Both the position numbers and the translations under genes were made by a program. Positions 16,507 through 26,066 of a stretch of 64,000 bases of DNA are shown piece by piece. Source of the DNA: Arthrobacter frigidicola (GTDB lineage: Bacteria; Actinomycetota; Actinomycetes; Actinomycetales; Micrococcaceae); contig QZVU01000001.1 in NCBI GenBank assembly GCA_003602285.1, positions 620,001 through 684,000 on the forward strand, in the 5' to 3' direction. Below the pieces are notes generated by a model. That model did not search any database. It saw only the letters and a list, made by a program, of their open reading frames with translations, and was not told the origin of the DNA. Position 1 is the first letter of the stretch; each line of letters starts with the position of its first letter.

Positions 16507-17430
16507 TCAGGCGCGCGGCTCCAGCGCCCGGTAGTCGACGCCGGTGAGTTCGATACTGCGCTCCCAGAGCCGCGCGGCGGCTTCGGGGTCGAGGACGCGC
16601 GGGGAAGGCGCCACGAGGCGTACGTTTCCGCGGGTCTCTCCGGGGCCGTCCGGCCCGTAGTAGTCCCCGCCCTCAACGTCGGGGGCGGTGGCCGCGTAGA
16701 GCACCGGCAGCGCTCCGGCCTCATCGGACTGGCTCAGCACGCCGAGGAAGCCGCCGAGCAGGTCGAGCATCGGTCCGGCCTGGCGGTTGCGCACCAGATT
16801 GGTGCGGGCGAGGCCCGGGTGCGCGGCCGCCGCCGTGAGCGGCCACCCGGCCGCGCGTGCGCGCCGGTCGAGTTCGATGGTGAAGTAGAGGTTGGCTGCC
16901 TTGCTCTGGCCGTAGGCGGCCCAGGGACGGTACGTCCGGGCGGACTGGAGGTCCGCGAAGTTCAGGCGCCCGCGTTTGTGGGCGAGGCTCGACACGGTCA
17001 CAACGCGGGAATCGCCGGCTGCCCGCAGTTGCCCGAGGAGGAGCCCGGTCAGGGCGAAGTGGCCGAGGTGGTTGATTCCGAACTGCGACTCGAAGCCGTC
17101 CTCGGTGAGCACCCTGCGCGGCGGCGCCATGACCCCGGCGTTATTGATCAGCAGGTCCAGTGGGTGCTCCCAGCCCGCGGCGAACTGCCGGATGGAGGCG
17201 AGGCTGGCCAGATCGAGCAGGCGCAGCTCCACCGCCGAACTGCCGCTGCGGGAGCGGACGTGCTGCTCGGCTTCCGCGCCCCGTCCCGCATCCCGGCAGC
17301 CGAGCACCACGTGGGCGCCCTTCCGGGCCAGGGCGACGGCGACCCGGAGGCCGATGCCGCTGTTGGCCCCGGTGACGATGGCGCGGCGGCCGGTGAGGTC
17401 GGGGACGTCGTTGGGGGTGAAGCTGTGCAT
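16507..17430 (-). CDS. Short-chain dehydrogenase/reductase
   Basis: 307 residues, a classical SDR of the retinol-dehydrogenase-like subgroup. TGANSGIG (NADPH binding), NNAGVM, the catalytic serine segment VVTVSSLAH and YGQSKAAN (catalytic Tyr and Lys) are all intact. ATG 17430 is preferred over an in-frame ATG 54 bases upstream because GAAGGCGG precedes it. It lies 77 bases downstream of the MarR gene on the same strand, so it may be part of the monooxygenase/MarR transcript. The substrate is unknown. Confidence 0.85.
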   Translation of the reverse strand: MHSFTPNDVPDLTGRRAIVTGANSGIGLRVAVALARKGAHVVLGCRDAGRGAEAEQHVRSRSGSSAVELRLLDLASLASIRQFAAGWEHPLDLLINNAGVMAPPRRVLTEDGFESQFGINHLGHFALTGLLLGQLRAAGDSRVVTVSSLAHKRGRLNFADLQSARTYRPWAAYGQSKAANLYFTIELDRRARAAGWPLTAAAAHPGLARTNLVRNRQAGPMLDLLGGFLGVLSQSDEAGALPVLYAATAPDVEGGDYYGPDGPGETRGNVRLVAPSPRVLDPEAAARLWERSIELTGVDYRALEPRA

Positions 17431-17507
17431 GGGGCCGCCTTCGATGGTACGGCTGACCCCGGATGGGCGCCGTGCCCCCAGCATAGGGGCCGGCTGCCGG
17501 CTCCGGG

Positions 17508-17972
17508 TCAGGAGTGGCGCTCCACCCCGGCACTGATCTTGGTGGTGAGCGTGCGGAGCTGTTCGAGTTCCTCGACGCTCAGGATCGGCCCCAGGGTCTC
17601 CTGGATCACCCGCACGTGCGAGGTGCCGATGCGCTTCTGGAGCGCCCGGCCCTCCTCGGTCAGGGAGAGCTCCACGCCGCGCTGATCGTTCTTGGCCGGC
17701 CGGCGCTGGATCAGCCCCTTGGTTTCAAGCCGCTCCACCATCCGGCTCAGGCTCGGCTGGCTGATCAGCAGGTTCGCGTTCAGCTCGTTCAGCCGTGCCC
17801 ACCCGGTGGCGCACCTGCTCAGGTTGAAGAGCACGTCGTAGTCGCGGATGCCGAGCTGTTTGAACGCCTCGTCCTGCCTGAGGACCTTCATCACCGCGAC
17901 CTGGGCGCGGAACAACGACTCCCACGCCTCGGCCGTGAGGCGCACGGGCGGGAGTTCCGGGCCCTCACCCAC
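17508..17972 (-). CDS. MarR family transcriptional regulator
   Basis: 154 residues with a MarR winged helix: LNELNANLLISQPSLSRMVERLE recognition region and QRRPAKNDQRGVELSLTEEG wing. It starts at GTG 17972, overlapping the stop of the flavin-monooxygenase gene by eight bases (GTGGGTGA); a second GTG at 17945 is possible. MarR proteins usually repress a linked enzyme or exporter and respond to small phenolic or oxidising ligands. The perfect palindrome at 19083-19096 in the promoter of this operon is the likely binding site. Confidence 0.85.
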   Translation of the reverse strand: MGEGPELPPVRLTAEAWESLFRAQVAVMKVLRQDEAFKQLGIRDYDVLFNLSRCATGWARLNELNANLLISQPSLSRMVERLETKGLIQRRPAKNDQRGVELSLTEEGRALQKRIGTSHVRVIQETLGPILSVEELEQLRTLTTKISAGVERHS

Positions 17973-19062
17973 GGGACACCGCCGGTGAGGTTGCCCCAGC
18001 GGCGCGCCGGTTCTCGAAGGTCGGAGGTGCCGGAACCGTTGCCGGGGTGCGCTTGGCGAACTCGGCGCGCAGCGTCGGCAGGACCTCGGAGCCCAGCAGA
18101 TCCAGCTGCTCAAGGACGGTCTTCAGCGGCAGGCCCGCGTGGTCGATGAGGAACAGCTGGCGCTGGTAGTCGCCGAAGAACTCCCGGAAGGTCAGGGTCT
18201 TCTCGATCAGTTCCTGCGGGCTGCCGACCGTCAGCGGAGTCTGTGAGGTGAACTGCTCAAGGGACGGGCCGTGGCCGTAGACCGGGGCGTTGTCGAAGAA
18301 CGGGCGGAACTCCCTCACGGCGTCCTGCGAGTTGCGGCGGATGAAGAACTGGCCACCGAGGCCCACGATCGCCTGCTCCGGCGTTCCGTGGCCGTAGTGG
18401 GCGTAGCGCTCCCGGTACAGGCTGATGAGCTGCTGGTAGTGCTCCTTGGGCCAGAAGATGTTGTTCGCGAAGAACCCGTCGCCGAAGTAGGCGGCGATCT
18501 CGGCGACCTCCGGGGTGCGGATCGAGCCGTGCCAGACGAAGGGGGCGACGCCGTCGAGCGGGCGCGGGGTTGAGGTGAAGTTGCGCAGCGGGGTGCGGAA
18601 CTTGCCGTCCCAGTTCACGACGTCGTTGTCCCACAGCTGGCGCAGCAGGTTGTAGTTCTCAATGGTCAGCTCGACGCTGTCCTGCTGGTTCTTCCCGAAC
18701 CAGGGGTAGACCGGCGCGGTGTTGCCGCGGCCCAGGATCAGGTCGACCCGGCCGTCGGCCAGGTGCTGGAGCATGGCGAAGTCCTCGGCGATCTTCACCG
18801 GGTCGTTCGTGGTGATCAGTGTCGTGGAGGTCGAGAGGATAATCCGCTCGGTCTGCGCGGCGATGTACCCGAGCATTGTGGTCGGCGAGCTCGGCACGAA
18901 CGGCCGGTTGTGGTGCTCGCCGGTGGCGAAGACATCGAGCCCGACCTCCTCGGCATGCTTGGCGATGGTCACCATCGCTTTGATGCGCTCGTACTCGGTG
19001 GGCGCGGTCCCATTGGTGGGGTCAACGGTGACGTCACCGACTGTAAATATGCCGATCTGCAC
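17965..19062 (-). CDS. LLM-class flavin-dependent oxidoreductase (luciferase-like)
   Basis: About 365 residues of the bacterial luciferase-like TIM barrel. Motifs are VQIGIFTVGDV at the N-terminus, HAEEVGLDVFATGEHHN, LSTSTTLITTNDPVKIAEDFA, DLILGRGN and PFVWHGSIRTPE. The protein would use reduced FMN, probably from a separate reductase, to oxidise an unidentified substrate. GTG 19062 is chosen for its GAGGAG site at six bases; an in-frame upstream ATG at 19098 lies within the operator palindrome. It is the first gene of an operon with a MarR regulator and perhaps the SDR. Confidence 0.88.
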   Translation of the reverse strand: MQIGIFTVGDVTVDPTNGTAPTEYERIKAMVTIAKHAEEVGLDVFATGEHHNRPFVPSSPTTMLGYIAAQTERIILSTSTTLITTNDPVKIAEDFAMLQHLADGRVDLILGRGNTAPVYPWFGKNQQDSVELTIENYNLLRQLWDNDVVNWDGKFRTPLRNFTSTPRPLDGVAPFVWHGSIRTPEVAEIAAYFGDGFFANNIFWPKEHYQQLISLYRERYAHYGHGTPEQAIVGLGGQFFIRRNSQDAVREFRPFFDNAPVYGHGPSLEQFTSQTPLTVGSPQELIEKTLTFREFFGDYQRQLFLIDHAGLPLKTVLEQLDLLGSEVLPTLRAEFAKRTPATVPAPPTFENRRAAGATSPAVSRG

Positions 19063-19082
19063 GGGGTCTCCTCGTTCGGGAA

Positions 19083-19103
19083 GATGCAATTGCATCAATT
19101 ATA
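19083..19103 (-). promoter_or_regulatory. Promoter and MarR operator of the LLM-marR operon
   Basis: On the minus strand a perfect -10 hexamer TATAAT (19103-19098) is followed immediately by the 14-bp perfect palindrome GATGCAATTGCATC (19083-19096). The palindrome therefore covers the expected transcription start, an ideal place for repression by the MarR protein of the same operon. The -35 is weak. Confidence 0.7.
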
Positions 19104-19176
19104 CGCCGATTCGTTCCGGCGCCCGGACGGCCGGGCCGTCCGGACGCCGGTACGGGCCGGTGCAGGTCGGGGCGGG

Positions 19177-22100
19177 CTAGGCCGGCACCGTTTCCCGAGC
19201 CTGCTCCGCGCGGTCGGACGCTTCACGGCGGCGGGCGCGCAGTTCCCGCCGTCCCTCGATCAGCCGGTAGAGAACGGGCACCAGGATCAGGGTCAGGGCG
19301 GTGGAGGAGACCAGCCCGCCGATGACGACGACGGCAAGCGGCTGGGAGATGAAACCGCCCTCGCCGGTCAGCCCCAAAGCCAGCGGCGTCAGGGCGAAGA
19401 CGGTGGCCAGTGCGGTCATCAGGATGGGGCGGAGCCGCTGCCGGGCGCCCTGCAGGATGGCCTCGGCCACATCCAGCCCGGGCTCGCCGTCCCGCGGCCT
19501 GCGGTACTGGTTGATCAAATCGATCAGCACGATGGCGTTCGTCACGACGATTCCCACGAGCATGAGCATGCCGATGAGCGACGGCAGTCCGAGCGGGATG
19601 CGGGTGATCACCAGCAGCGCAATCGCCCCGGTCGCGGCGAACGGGATGGAGACGAGCAGGATCAGGGGCTGGAGCAGGCTCTTGAAGGTGGCCACCATGA
19701 TGACGTACACGATCGCGACGGCCGCCCACAGCGCAATGAAGAGCTGGCCGAAGGATTCGGTCTGCTGTGCCGCCGCCCCGCCGACCGTGGCAGTGGCTCC
19801 GGACGGCAGGTCCACGCCGTCGAGGCGGTCGGACACCGCCGCGGTCAGGGCGCCCAGGTCGTCGCCGGCCGGGGTGACTGAGACGCGTGCCGTGCGCTCC
19901 CCGTTGGCGCTGGTGACAGTCAGCGGGACCTGAACCTCTTCGATGGTGGCCACCTCGGTCAGTGGCACCGGGCGTCCGGCGGCCGGGATGACCAGGTCCT
20001 CAAGCTGGGCCAGGCTCGTGATGGGTGTTCCCTCACCGATGAGGACGGGATAGTCGGTGGCCTCCAGCCGGAGCACTCCGGCAGGGACCGGGCTGATGCT
20101 GCCGCCGAGCAGGCCGGCGATCTGCCCTTCCGTGAGCCCCGCGGCGACCGCGGCGGCCCGGTCCACGCTGATCTGGACCTGCGGCTGGGCGGCGGAGAGG
20201 TTGCTCGTGATCTCGCCGGCGCCGTCGATGCCCTGAAGGCTTTCGACCACCGCATCGCTTGCGCGCTGGAGGTCCTCGGGGACCGGAGCGGTGATGTTGA
20301 TGTCGATGGTGCTTGAGGTGCCGAAGCCGCCCTGCTGGCTCGAGAGCGAGAAGTCCCCGGCACCGGTGAGCTGCTCGAGGTCGTCCCGGATCCTTGCCTG
20401 CAGCGCGTCCTGGTCGGCGTCCTCGTCCGTGGTGACGGTGAAGCTTGCCACCGAGGCCCCTTCGGAGAACTGGGCGGCGAACGCGCCCTGGGCGTTGCCG
20501 ACGGTCAGCTGGATGTCGCGGATGGCCGGGTCCCGGGCGAGCACTTCCTCGGTCCGTGCGGCCGCTGCGGCCGTCGTGGCGAGGCTTGAGCCGGCCGGGA
20601 GGGTCTGGGAGATGCTGAAGTTGTTCTGGCCGCTGCTGCCGAGCAGGTTGGTCTGGAGCAGCGGGACCATGGCGGCCGTCGCCCCAAGCACCAGCACGCC
20701 GGCGGTGAGCGTCCAGACGGGGTGGCGCTGGGTTCCGCGGAGGATCGGGAGGTAACCGCGCTGCAGCCAGGAGCGGCGTTCGGCCCGGTGGGCCTCCTCG
20801 ACCGCCCGGGCACGCGCCTGCCGGGCCGCCTCGGACGCGGCGTCGTCGTCGACGTCGGTGGCCCGGGTGCGGGGCAGGAACCAGTAGGCGAGGACGGGGA
20901 TGATGGTCAGGGACACCGCGAGGGAGGCAAGCAGGGCAATCCCTGTGGTGACGGCGAAGGGACGGAACAGCTCACCCGCCAGCCCGCCGACGAACGCGAT
21001 GGGCGCGAACACCGCCACGGTGGTCAGGGTCGAGGCCGTCACCGCCCCGGCCACCTCGCGCACCGCCGTCAGGATGGCCGTGCGTTTTTCCTCGCCGTAG
21101 CTCAGGTGCCGCTTGATGTTCTCGATCACGACGATCGAATCGTCGACCACCCGGCCGATGGCGATGGTCAGCGCCCCGAGGGTGAGGATGTTCAGGGAGT
21201 ACCCGGCCGCGTAGAGACCGATGAAGGTCACCAGCAGTGAGAGCGGGATGGAGATCGCGGTGACCAGGGTGGAGCGCACCGACAGCAGGAACACCAGGAT
21301 CACGACGACGGCGAAGGCGAGGCCGAGCAGCCCCTCGGTGGTGAGGTCCTTGATGGAGCGTTCGATGAAGGGCGCCTGGTCGAAGACCACCGTGATGTTG
21401 GCGCCGTCGCCCAGCTCCGTTTCGAGCTCGGGGATGAGCTCGCCGACGGCCCGGGAGATGCGCACCGTGTCGCCGTCGGGCACCTTCGTGATGGTGAGGC
21501 CGAGGGTTTCGACGCCGTTGGTTCGAGTGATCGAGGTGGCGGCGTCGTCGGCGAGTTCGACGTCGGCGATCTCCCCGATGGTGACCGGATCGGCGCCGGG
21601 AGCCGGTGCAGGCTCGGCGGGCGACGGGTTCGCGGGGTCGGGGAAGCCGGGGGCGCCGGGCGCAGGGGAACCGGGGGAGCCCGGAGCGCCACCGGGAACG
21701 CCCGGCGCCGGAACGCCGGGCGCGGGGAAGCCGGGGGCGGCCGGAGTCGAGGGCGCCTCGGGGGTCGGCCCAGCGGTGGCGGCCGGCTCGGAGGGCAGCA
21801 CGGGCAGGCCCCGGATGTCCTCGAGGGACGCGACGGGGCTGCCGGCCTGGATGGTGAGGGACCGCAGATCCTCCTCGAGGGTGCCCACCGGGAACAGGGC
21901 GCCGTTGGCTTCGAGGGTATCGACGATGTCCCGGACCTGCACTCCGGCCTCGGCGAGGGCGCCGTCGCGGGGAAGCACCGAGATGTGCTGCCGCGAGCCG
22001 CCGGTGATGTCCGCCGAGCGGACCCCTTCGAGCTTCTGCAGCCGGGGCACCGTCAGCCGGGTCAGCTCGTCGTTCAACTCGCTGAGCGTGCGGTCCGAGG

Positions 22101-22530
22101 AGATGGCCAGGAAGGCGATCGGGAAGTCGCCGATGCTGCCCGCCAGTGCCTGCGGCTCGACGTCCTCGGGGAGGTTGGGCCGCACCGCGGAGATGGCCCG
22201 GTCCACCTGGGCGCGGGCCCGGTCGAGGTTCGTCCCATAGACGAACTCGAGGTTGACGGTGGAGACGCCGCTGCGGGAGGTGGCCGAGGAGGTTTCGAGC
22301 CCCTCGACACCGCTGAGCGCGGTTTCGAGCGGGCCGCTGACCTGCTTGTCGATGTATTCCGGGGAGGCGCCGGGCACCGAGGAGATCACGGTGATCCGGG
22401 GAAACTCGAGCGAGGGGATGAGTTCCTGCTTGAGCGAGCCGACGGTGATCACGCCGAACACCGAGGCAAAAACGGTGATCAACGCAATCAGGGCCCGGTT
22501 TCCCAGGGAGAGCTGCGCCAGACGGAACAT
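19177..22530 (-). CDS. RND family efflux permease (HAE1/AcrB-like)
   Basis: 1117 residues with the RND plan: TM1, a large extracytoplasmic loop, TM2-6, a second large loop and TM8-12. The proton-relay aspartates in TM4 are present (Asp463/464 in IGRVVDDSIVVIENIK). A Gram-positive member like B. subtilis SwrC/YerP has no outer membrane channel, and no adaptor gene is adjacent. It is odd in having about 70 Pro/Gly/Ala-rich residues (247-314, bases 21589-21792) inserted in the first outer loop. The cytoplasmic C-terminus is Arg/Glu rich. The substrate is unknown; lipopeptides, detergents or drugs are typical. mqo lies 50 bases upstream on the same strand. Confidence 0.9.
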   Translation of the reverse strand: MFRLAQLSLGNRALIALITVFASVFGVITVGSLKQELIPSLEFPRITVISSVPGASPEYIDKQVSGPLETALSGVEGLETSSATSRSGVSTVNLEFVYGTNLDRARAQVDRAISAVRPNLPEDVEPQALAGSIGDFPIAFLAISSDRTLSELNDELTRLTVPRLQKLEGVRSADITGGSRQHISVLPRDGALAEAGVQVRDIVDTLEANGALFPVGTLEEDLRSLTIQAGSPVASLEDIRGLPVLPSEPAATAGPTPEAPSTPAAPGFPAPGVPAPGVPGGAPGSPGSPAPGAPGFPDPANPSPAEPAPAPGADPVTIGEIADVELADDAATSITRTNGVETLGLTITKVPDGDTVRISRAVGELIPELETELGDGANITVVFDQAPFIERSIKDLTTEGLLGLAFAVVVILVFLLSVRSTLVTAISIPLSLLVTFIGLYAAGYSLNILTLGALTIAIGRVVDDSIVVIENIKRHLSYGEEKRTAILTAVREVAGAVTASTLTTVAVFAPIAFVGGLAGELFRPFAVTTGIALLASLAVSLTIIPVLAYWFLPRTRATDVDDDAASEAARQARARAVEEAHRAERRSWLQRGYLPILRGTQRHPVWTLTAGVLVLGATAAMVPLLQTNLLGSSGQNNFSISQTLPAGSSLATTAAAAARTEEVLARDPAIRDIQLTVGNAQGAFAAQFSEGASVASFTVTTDEDADQDALQARIRDDLEQLTGAGDFSLSSQQGGFGTSSTIDINITAPVPEDLQRASDAVVESLQGIDGAGEITSNLSAAQPQVQISVDRAAAVAAGLTEGQIAGLLGGSISPVPAGVLRLEATDYPVLIGEGTPITSLAQLEDLVIPAAGRPVPLTEVATIEEVQVPLTVTSANGERTARVSVTPAGDDLGALTAAVSDRLDGVDLPSGATATVGGAAAQQTESFGQLFIALWAAVAIVYVIMVATFKSLLQPLILLVSIPFAATGAIALLVITRIPLGLPSLIGMLMLVGIVVTNAIVLIDLINQYRRPRDGEPGLDVAEAILQGARQRLRPILMTALATVFALTPLALGLTGEGGFISQPLAVVVIGGLVSSTALTLILVPVLYRLIEGRRELRARRREASDRAEQARETVPA

Positions 22531-22580
22531 TGGCCTGCCTTCGGTGCTGACGGTGCCTGGTGTCCCGGGGCAGCCGCGGC

Positions 22581-24077
22581 TTACTGGAGTTTCAAGACCC
22601 GATCAGTCATCGACTGGACTTCCGCGGCAAGCTCCTCGTTCTCATTGAGTTTCACGCCGTATCCGGGGATCATCTCCTTCAGCTTTGCCTCCCAGCCCGA
22701 CATCTTCGCCGGGAAGCACCGCTTCAGGAGTTCGACCATGATCGGAGCCGCCGTGGACGCCCCCGGCGATGCGCCGAGGAGCGCCCCCACCGACCCATCG
22801 GCCGAGGTGATGACTTCCGTTCCGAACTGCAGAATTCCACCCGTCTTGGGGGCCTTCTTGATGACCTGTACACGTTGGCCGGCGGTGATGAGTTCCCAGG
22901 CGCCGCCGTTGGCCGACGGAACGAACTGGTTGAGGGCCTCGTTCTTGGCCTCGCGGTTCTTCAGGACCTCGGAGATCAGGTACTTGGTGAGCGGGACGTT
23001 ATCCTTGGCGACGGCGAGCATCGGCACCAGGTTGGAGGGGCGGACCGACCCGGGCAGGTCGAGGAAGGAGCCGCGCTTGAGGAACTTGGTGGAGAAGCCG
23101 GCGTAGGGCCCGAACAGCAGGGACCGCTCACCGTTGACGAACCGGGTGTCCAGGTGCGGCACCGACATCGGCGGCGCGCCGACCGAGGCCTGGCCGTACA
23201 CCTTGGCGTTGTGCTGGTTCACGATGTCAGGGTCGGTGCAGCGCAGGAACTGCCCGGACACCGGGAAGCCTGCGAAGCCCTTGCCCTCGGGGATGCCGCT
23301 GCGCTGCAGCAGATGGAGGGCACCGCCGCCGGCGCCGATGAAGACGAATTTCGTGCTGACCGTGCGGGTTGCACCGGTGCCGCGGTTCTTCACCTTGATG
23401 TCCCAGCGCCCGCTGGAGGCACGGGAAACGTCGACGACGTCGTGGTGGTAGTTCAGTTCTACGCCGTTGCCCTCGAGGTAGGTGGTGAGCCCGCGCGTCA
23501 GGGCACCGAAGTCGACGTCGGTCCCGCCGGCGACCCGGGAGGCCGCCACGGGCTGGCTCGGGTTGCGGTCCTTCATGATCAGGGGGGTCCACTCGGCGAT
23601 CGTCGCCGCGTCTTCGGAGTGCTCCATGGTGCGGAAGAGCGGCTGGGTGCTGAGGGCCTCATACCGCCGACGCAGGTAGCCCGCGTTCGCGGTGCCCCAG
23701 ACGAAGCTCATGTGGGGCACGGGATTGATGAAGTTGCGGGCGTCCCCGAGGTGTCCGCTGGAGACCATGTGGGCCCAGAACTGGCGCGAGACCTGGAACT
23801 GCTCGTTGATCGCCACGGCCTTGGCCGGATTCACCGAACCGTCTTTGCCCGCCGGAGAATAGTTGAGCTCGCACAGCGCCGCGTGCCCGGTCCCGGCGTT
23901 GTTCCACGGGTCGGAGCTTTCGAGGCCGGCGCGGTCGAGGCGCTCGAAGACGGAGATGTCCCAGTCCGGCTGGAGCTGCTTCAGGAACGCCCCGAGCGTG
24001 GCGCTCATGATGCCCCCGCCGATCAGGACAACGTCGGTGGTGGATGCGGATGATGCCGCCTGGCTTTGTGCAGTCAA
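22581..24077 (-). CDS. mqo: Malate:quinone oxidoreductase
   Basis: 498 residues. This FAD-dependent peripheral membrane enzyme oxidises malate to oxaloacetate and reduces menaquinone. N-terminal [20 protein letters not shown] binds [30 protein letters not shown] and [19 protein letters not shown] are diagnostic of the Mqo family. It starts with TTG at 24077: GGAG lies seven bases upstream and no better codon precedes the FAD motif. It sits between the lipoprotein gene and the RND gene on the same strand. Confidence 0.95.
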   Translation of the reverse strand: MTAQSQAASSASTTDVVLIGGGIMSATLGAFLKQLQPDWDISVFERLDRAGLESSDPWNNAGTGHAALCELNYSPAGKDGSVNPAKAVAINEQFQVSRQFWAHMVSSGHLGDARNFINPVPHMSFVWGTANAGYLRRRYEALSTQPLFRTMEHSEDAATIAEWTPLIMKDRNPSQPVAASRVAGGTDVDFGALTRGLTTYLEGNGVELNYHHDVVDVSRASSGRWDIKVKNRGTGATRTVSTKFVFIGAGGGALHLLQRSGIPEGKGFAGFPVSGQFLRCTDPDIVNQHNAKVYGQASVGAPPMSVPHLDTRFVNGERSLLFGPYAGFSTKFLKRGSFLDLPGSVRPSNLVPMLAVAKDNVPLTKYLISEVLKNREAKNEALNQFVPSANGGAWELITAGQRVQVIKKAPKTGGILQFGTEVITSADGSVGALLGASPGASTAAPIMVELLKRCFPAKMSGWEAKLKEMIPGYGVKLNENEELAAEVQSMTDRVLKLQ

Positions 24078-24141
24078 CGTTGTCTCCAGTCACGAGGTCC
24101 TAGCCCTTGAAGCCTAACGGCTGGGAGCCACCATAATTAAA

Positions 24142-25857
24142 TCAGCCGGTGCTTGCGTCGGTGCCGGGGGCCGGCACCCCGTCGAGGTCGATCCGGTTGA
24201 AAACCTCGTTCATGACGGGGCTCACCGGGTAGGAGGCCACCCGGGGGGACATGGCCAGGGCCGAGATCGGGAAGGCCAGCGGAACGGCCGGCAGCCGCGT
24301 GGCGGTCTGGGCGCTGATGTCGGCGTAGGCTTCCTGCCGGTCCTCGCCGTTGGGCAGGGTTCCCGCCCGGGTGATCTTGCTGAACAGCTGAGGGTCCCTA
24401 AAGCCGAACTCGCTTGAGTATTTGCCGAAGAGCGCACCGGCGAAGTTGTCGGGGTCCTGGTAGCTCCCGCTCCAGCCCAGCAGGTGGAAGGCGCGGTCGC
24501 CGTCTTCAAGGACCCGGTCGAGGTAGCCCTCGTTCCAGTCGACGGGCACGGGTTTGAGGTTGAACCCGGCGGCGGTGAGTTGCCTGCTCAGTTCGGCGTA
24601 GATCTTTTCCGGGGCCGGAAGGTACGGCCGGGAGATGTTGCGCGGGTAGTAGAAGGGCAGGGGGGTGCCCGTATAGCCCGCTTCCTCGAGCAGCTCCCGC
24701 GCCCTGTCCGGGTCGTGGTCGTAGGAGGGGACGGACTCGCTGCTCACGCCGAGCTTCTGGGGAAGGAACTGGCGGGCCGCCTTGGTGCCGTTGAGGAAGC
24801 GGCCCTCGATCAGCGCCTCCTTATCGATGGCGTGGGCAACCGCCTGGCGGAAGAGCACGTTGTCGACGCCCGGGAAGTTCTGGTTCAGCCCCAGGTACAG
24901 CACGGAGTAGGGGTCGCGCTGCAGCAGCTGCTGGCCCGCCCGGGCCAGTTCGGCGGCGTTCTCCACGGTGACGAAGTCGTAGCCGTCGATGCGGCCCGCC
25001 TTCAGGGCGCGCAGCCGGGAATCGGGATGGGCGATGGTGGTGAACACCACGTCCGTGACCTCGCCGCGGTCCCCCCAGTAGGAGTCGGACGCGGTCAGCC
25101 GCACCTCGTCCCCGGTCCAGCCCTCGAGCCGGAAGGGGCCGGTGCCCACGGGTGCCAGGGCATACCGGGACAGCCGGACTCCCTCGCGGGTTTCGGTCAG
25201 TTCGTCCGCCTCCAGCTGCTCCAGGGCCCGCGGGGAGGACATGGCGAAGGAGGGCAGCGCGAGGGCGGGGATGAACTCGGTCATCCGGCTGTTCAGCTCG
25301 ATGAGCACCTCATGCCCGCCCAGGGGCCGGCAGCCCTTGTACAGGGAGGCCTCGGCGTTGTCGGAGAAGGCCAGGAAGACAGTTTCGAAGGAAAGGGCCC
25401 CCGCCGCGGCGCGCGCCGCGGGGGGAGTGTTGAACCAGCGGGAGAAGTTGGCGCACACCGCCTCGGCGTCAAAGGGCTCCCCGTCGTGGAAGACGACGTC
25501 CTCACGGAGCTCGAAGGCGTAGGCCCGGCCCTCGTTGCGTTCCTCCCACGACTCGGCCAGCAGCGGTGCCGGCTCGGAGGTCAGCGGGTCGATGCCGACA
25601 AGGCCTTCGAACAGCTGCTGGGTGACTCGAAAGGATTCGCTGTCGGTGGCCATCGCGGGGTCGAGGCCGGTGGGGTCGGCTGCCGCCCCGAACCGGAAGG
25701 TGGGGTCAGGTGCGGCGGAAGAGGAGGGCGCCGGAGTTGACGGGGACGGCGGCGCGGGCGGCGTCGAGGTGCAGGCGGGAAGGCTGAGCGCTGCGGCGGC
25801 CACGGCAAGGACTCGGAGGACACGACGGGACCGGACGCGCCCGGCGGTTTTCTTCAC
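24142..25857 (-). CDS. ABC transporter substrate-binding lipoprotein (family 5, peptide/nickel type)
   Basis: 571 residues from GTG 25857, which has GGAG nine bases upstream; TTG 25872 is an alternative. Residues 1-29 form a lipoprotein signal: basic start, Ala/Leu/Val core, lipobox LPAC with Cys29. A Pro/Ser linker follows, then an SBP_bac_5 fold (FGAAADPTGLDPAMATDSES, YAFELREDVVFHDGEPFDAE, GTGPFRLEGW, FRQAVAHAIDKEALIEG). It would be anchored outside the membrane and bind oligopeptides or a related solute. No permease or ATPase gene accompanies it, so it must feed an ABC system elsewhere. Confidence 0.9.
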   Translation of the reverse strand: MKKTAGRVRSRRVLRVLAVAAAALSLPACTSTPPAPPSPSTPAPSSSAAPDPTFRFGAAADPTGLDPAMATDSESFRVTQQLFEGLVGIDPLTSEPAPLLAESWEERNEGRAYAFELREDVVFHDGEPFDAEAVCANFSRWFNTPPAARAAAGALSFETVFLAFSDNAEASLYKGCRPLGGHEVLIELNSRMTEFIPALALPSFAMSSPRALEQLEADELTETREGVRLSRYALAPVGTGPFRLEGWTGDEVRLTASDSYWGDRGEVTDVVFTTIAHPDSRLRALKAGRIDGYDFVTVENAAELARAGQQLLQRDPYSVLYLGLNQNFPGVDNVLFRQAVAHAIDKEALIEGRFLNGTKAARQFLPQKLGVSSESVPSYDHDPDRARELLEEAGYTGTPLPFYYPRNISRPYLPAPEKIYAELSRQLTAAGFNLKPVPVDWNEGYLDRVLEDGDRAFHLLGWSGSYQDPDNFAGALFGKYSSEFGFRDPQLFSKITRAGTLPNGEDRQEAYADISAQTATRLPAVPLAFPISALAMSPRVASYPVSPVMNEVFNRIDLDGVPAPGTDASTG

Positions 25858-25988
25858 AGCCAGATTCTCCAAAGGGGCGCAGCGCCCGGCTAGGTGGTTG
25901 GAAAGTTCAGTCTAGGCGATCCGGCCGGCGCGGCCACCCCGGCCGGCGGCGTCCTGGCTGTGCCGGCTCCGGGCCGTTCTCCACAGAG

Positions 25989-26023
25989 GACGGGCCCCCG
26001 CACGGCGAGTGCGGGGGCCCGTC
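25989..26023. terminator. Perfect hairpin after the fasciclin gene
   Basis: A 15-bp perfect inverted repeat (25989-26003 with 26009-26023) around a 5-base loop, 44 bases beyond the fasciclin stop on the minus strand. It is GC-rich with no T-tract. It probably ends that transcript before the lipoprotein gene. Confidence 0.65.
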
Positions 26024-26066
26024 CAGGTTCCCTGGTCACGTTAGAGGAGTTACACCAGGGAGGTTC

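Noticed and set aside
24142-25857. A broken ABC transporter operon
   Set aside because: No remnants of permease or ATPase genes flank the lipoprotein; orphan family 5 binding proteins are common.
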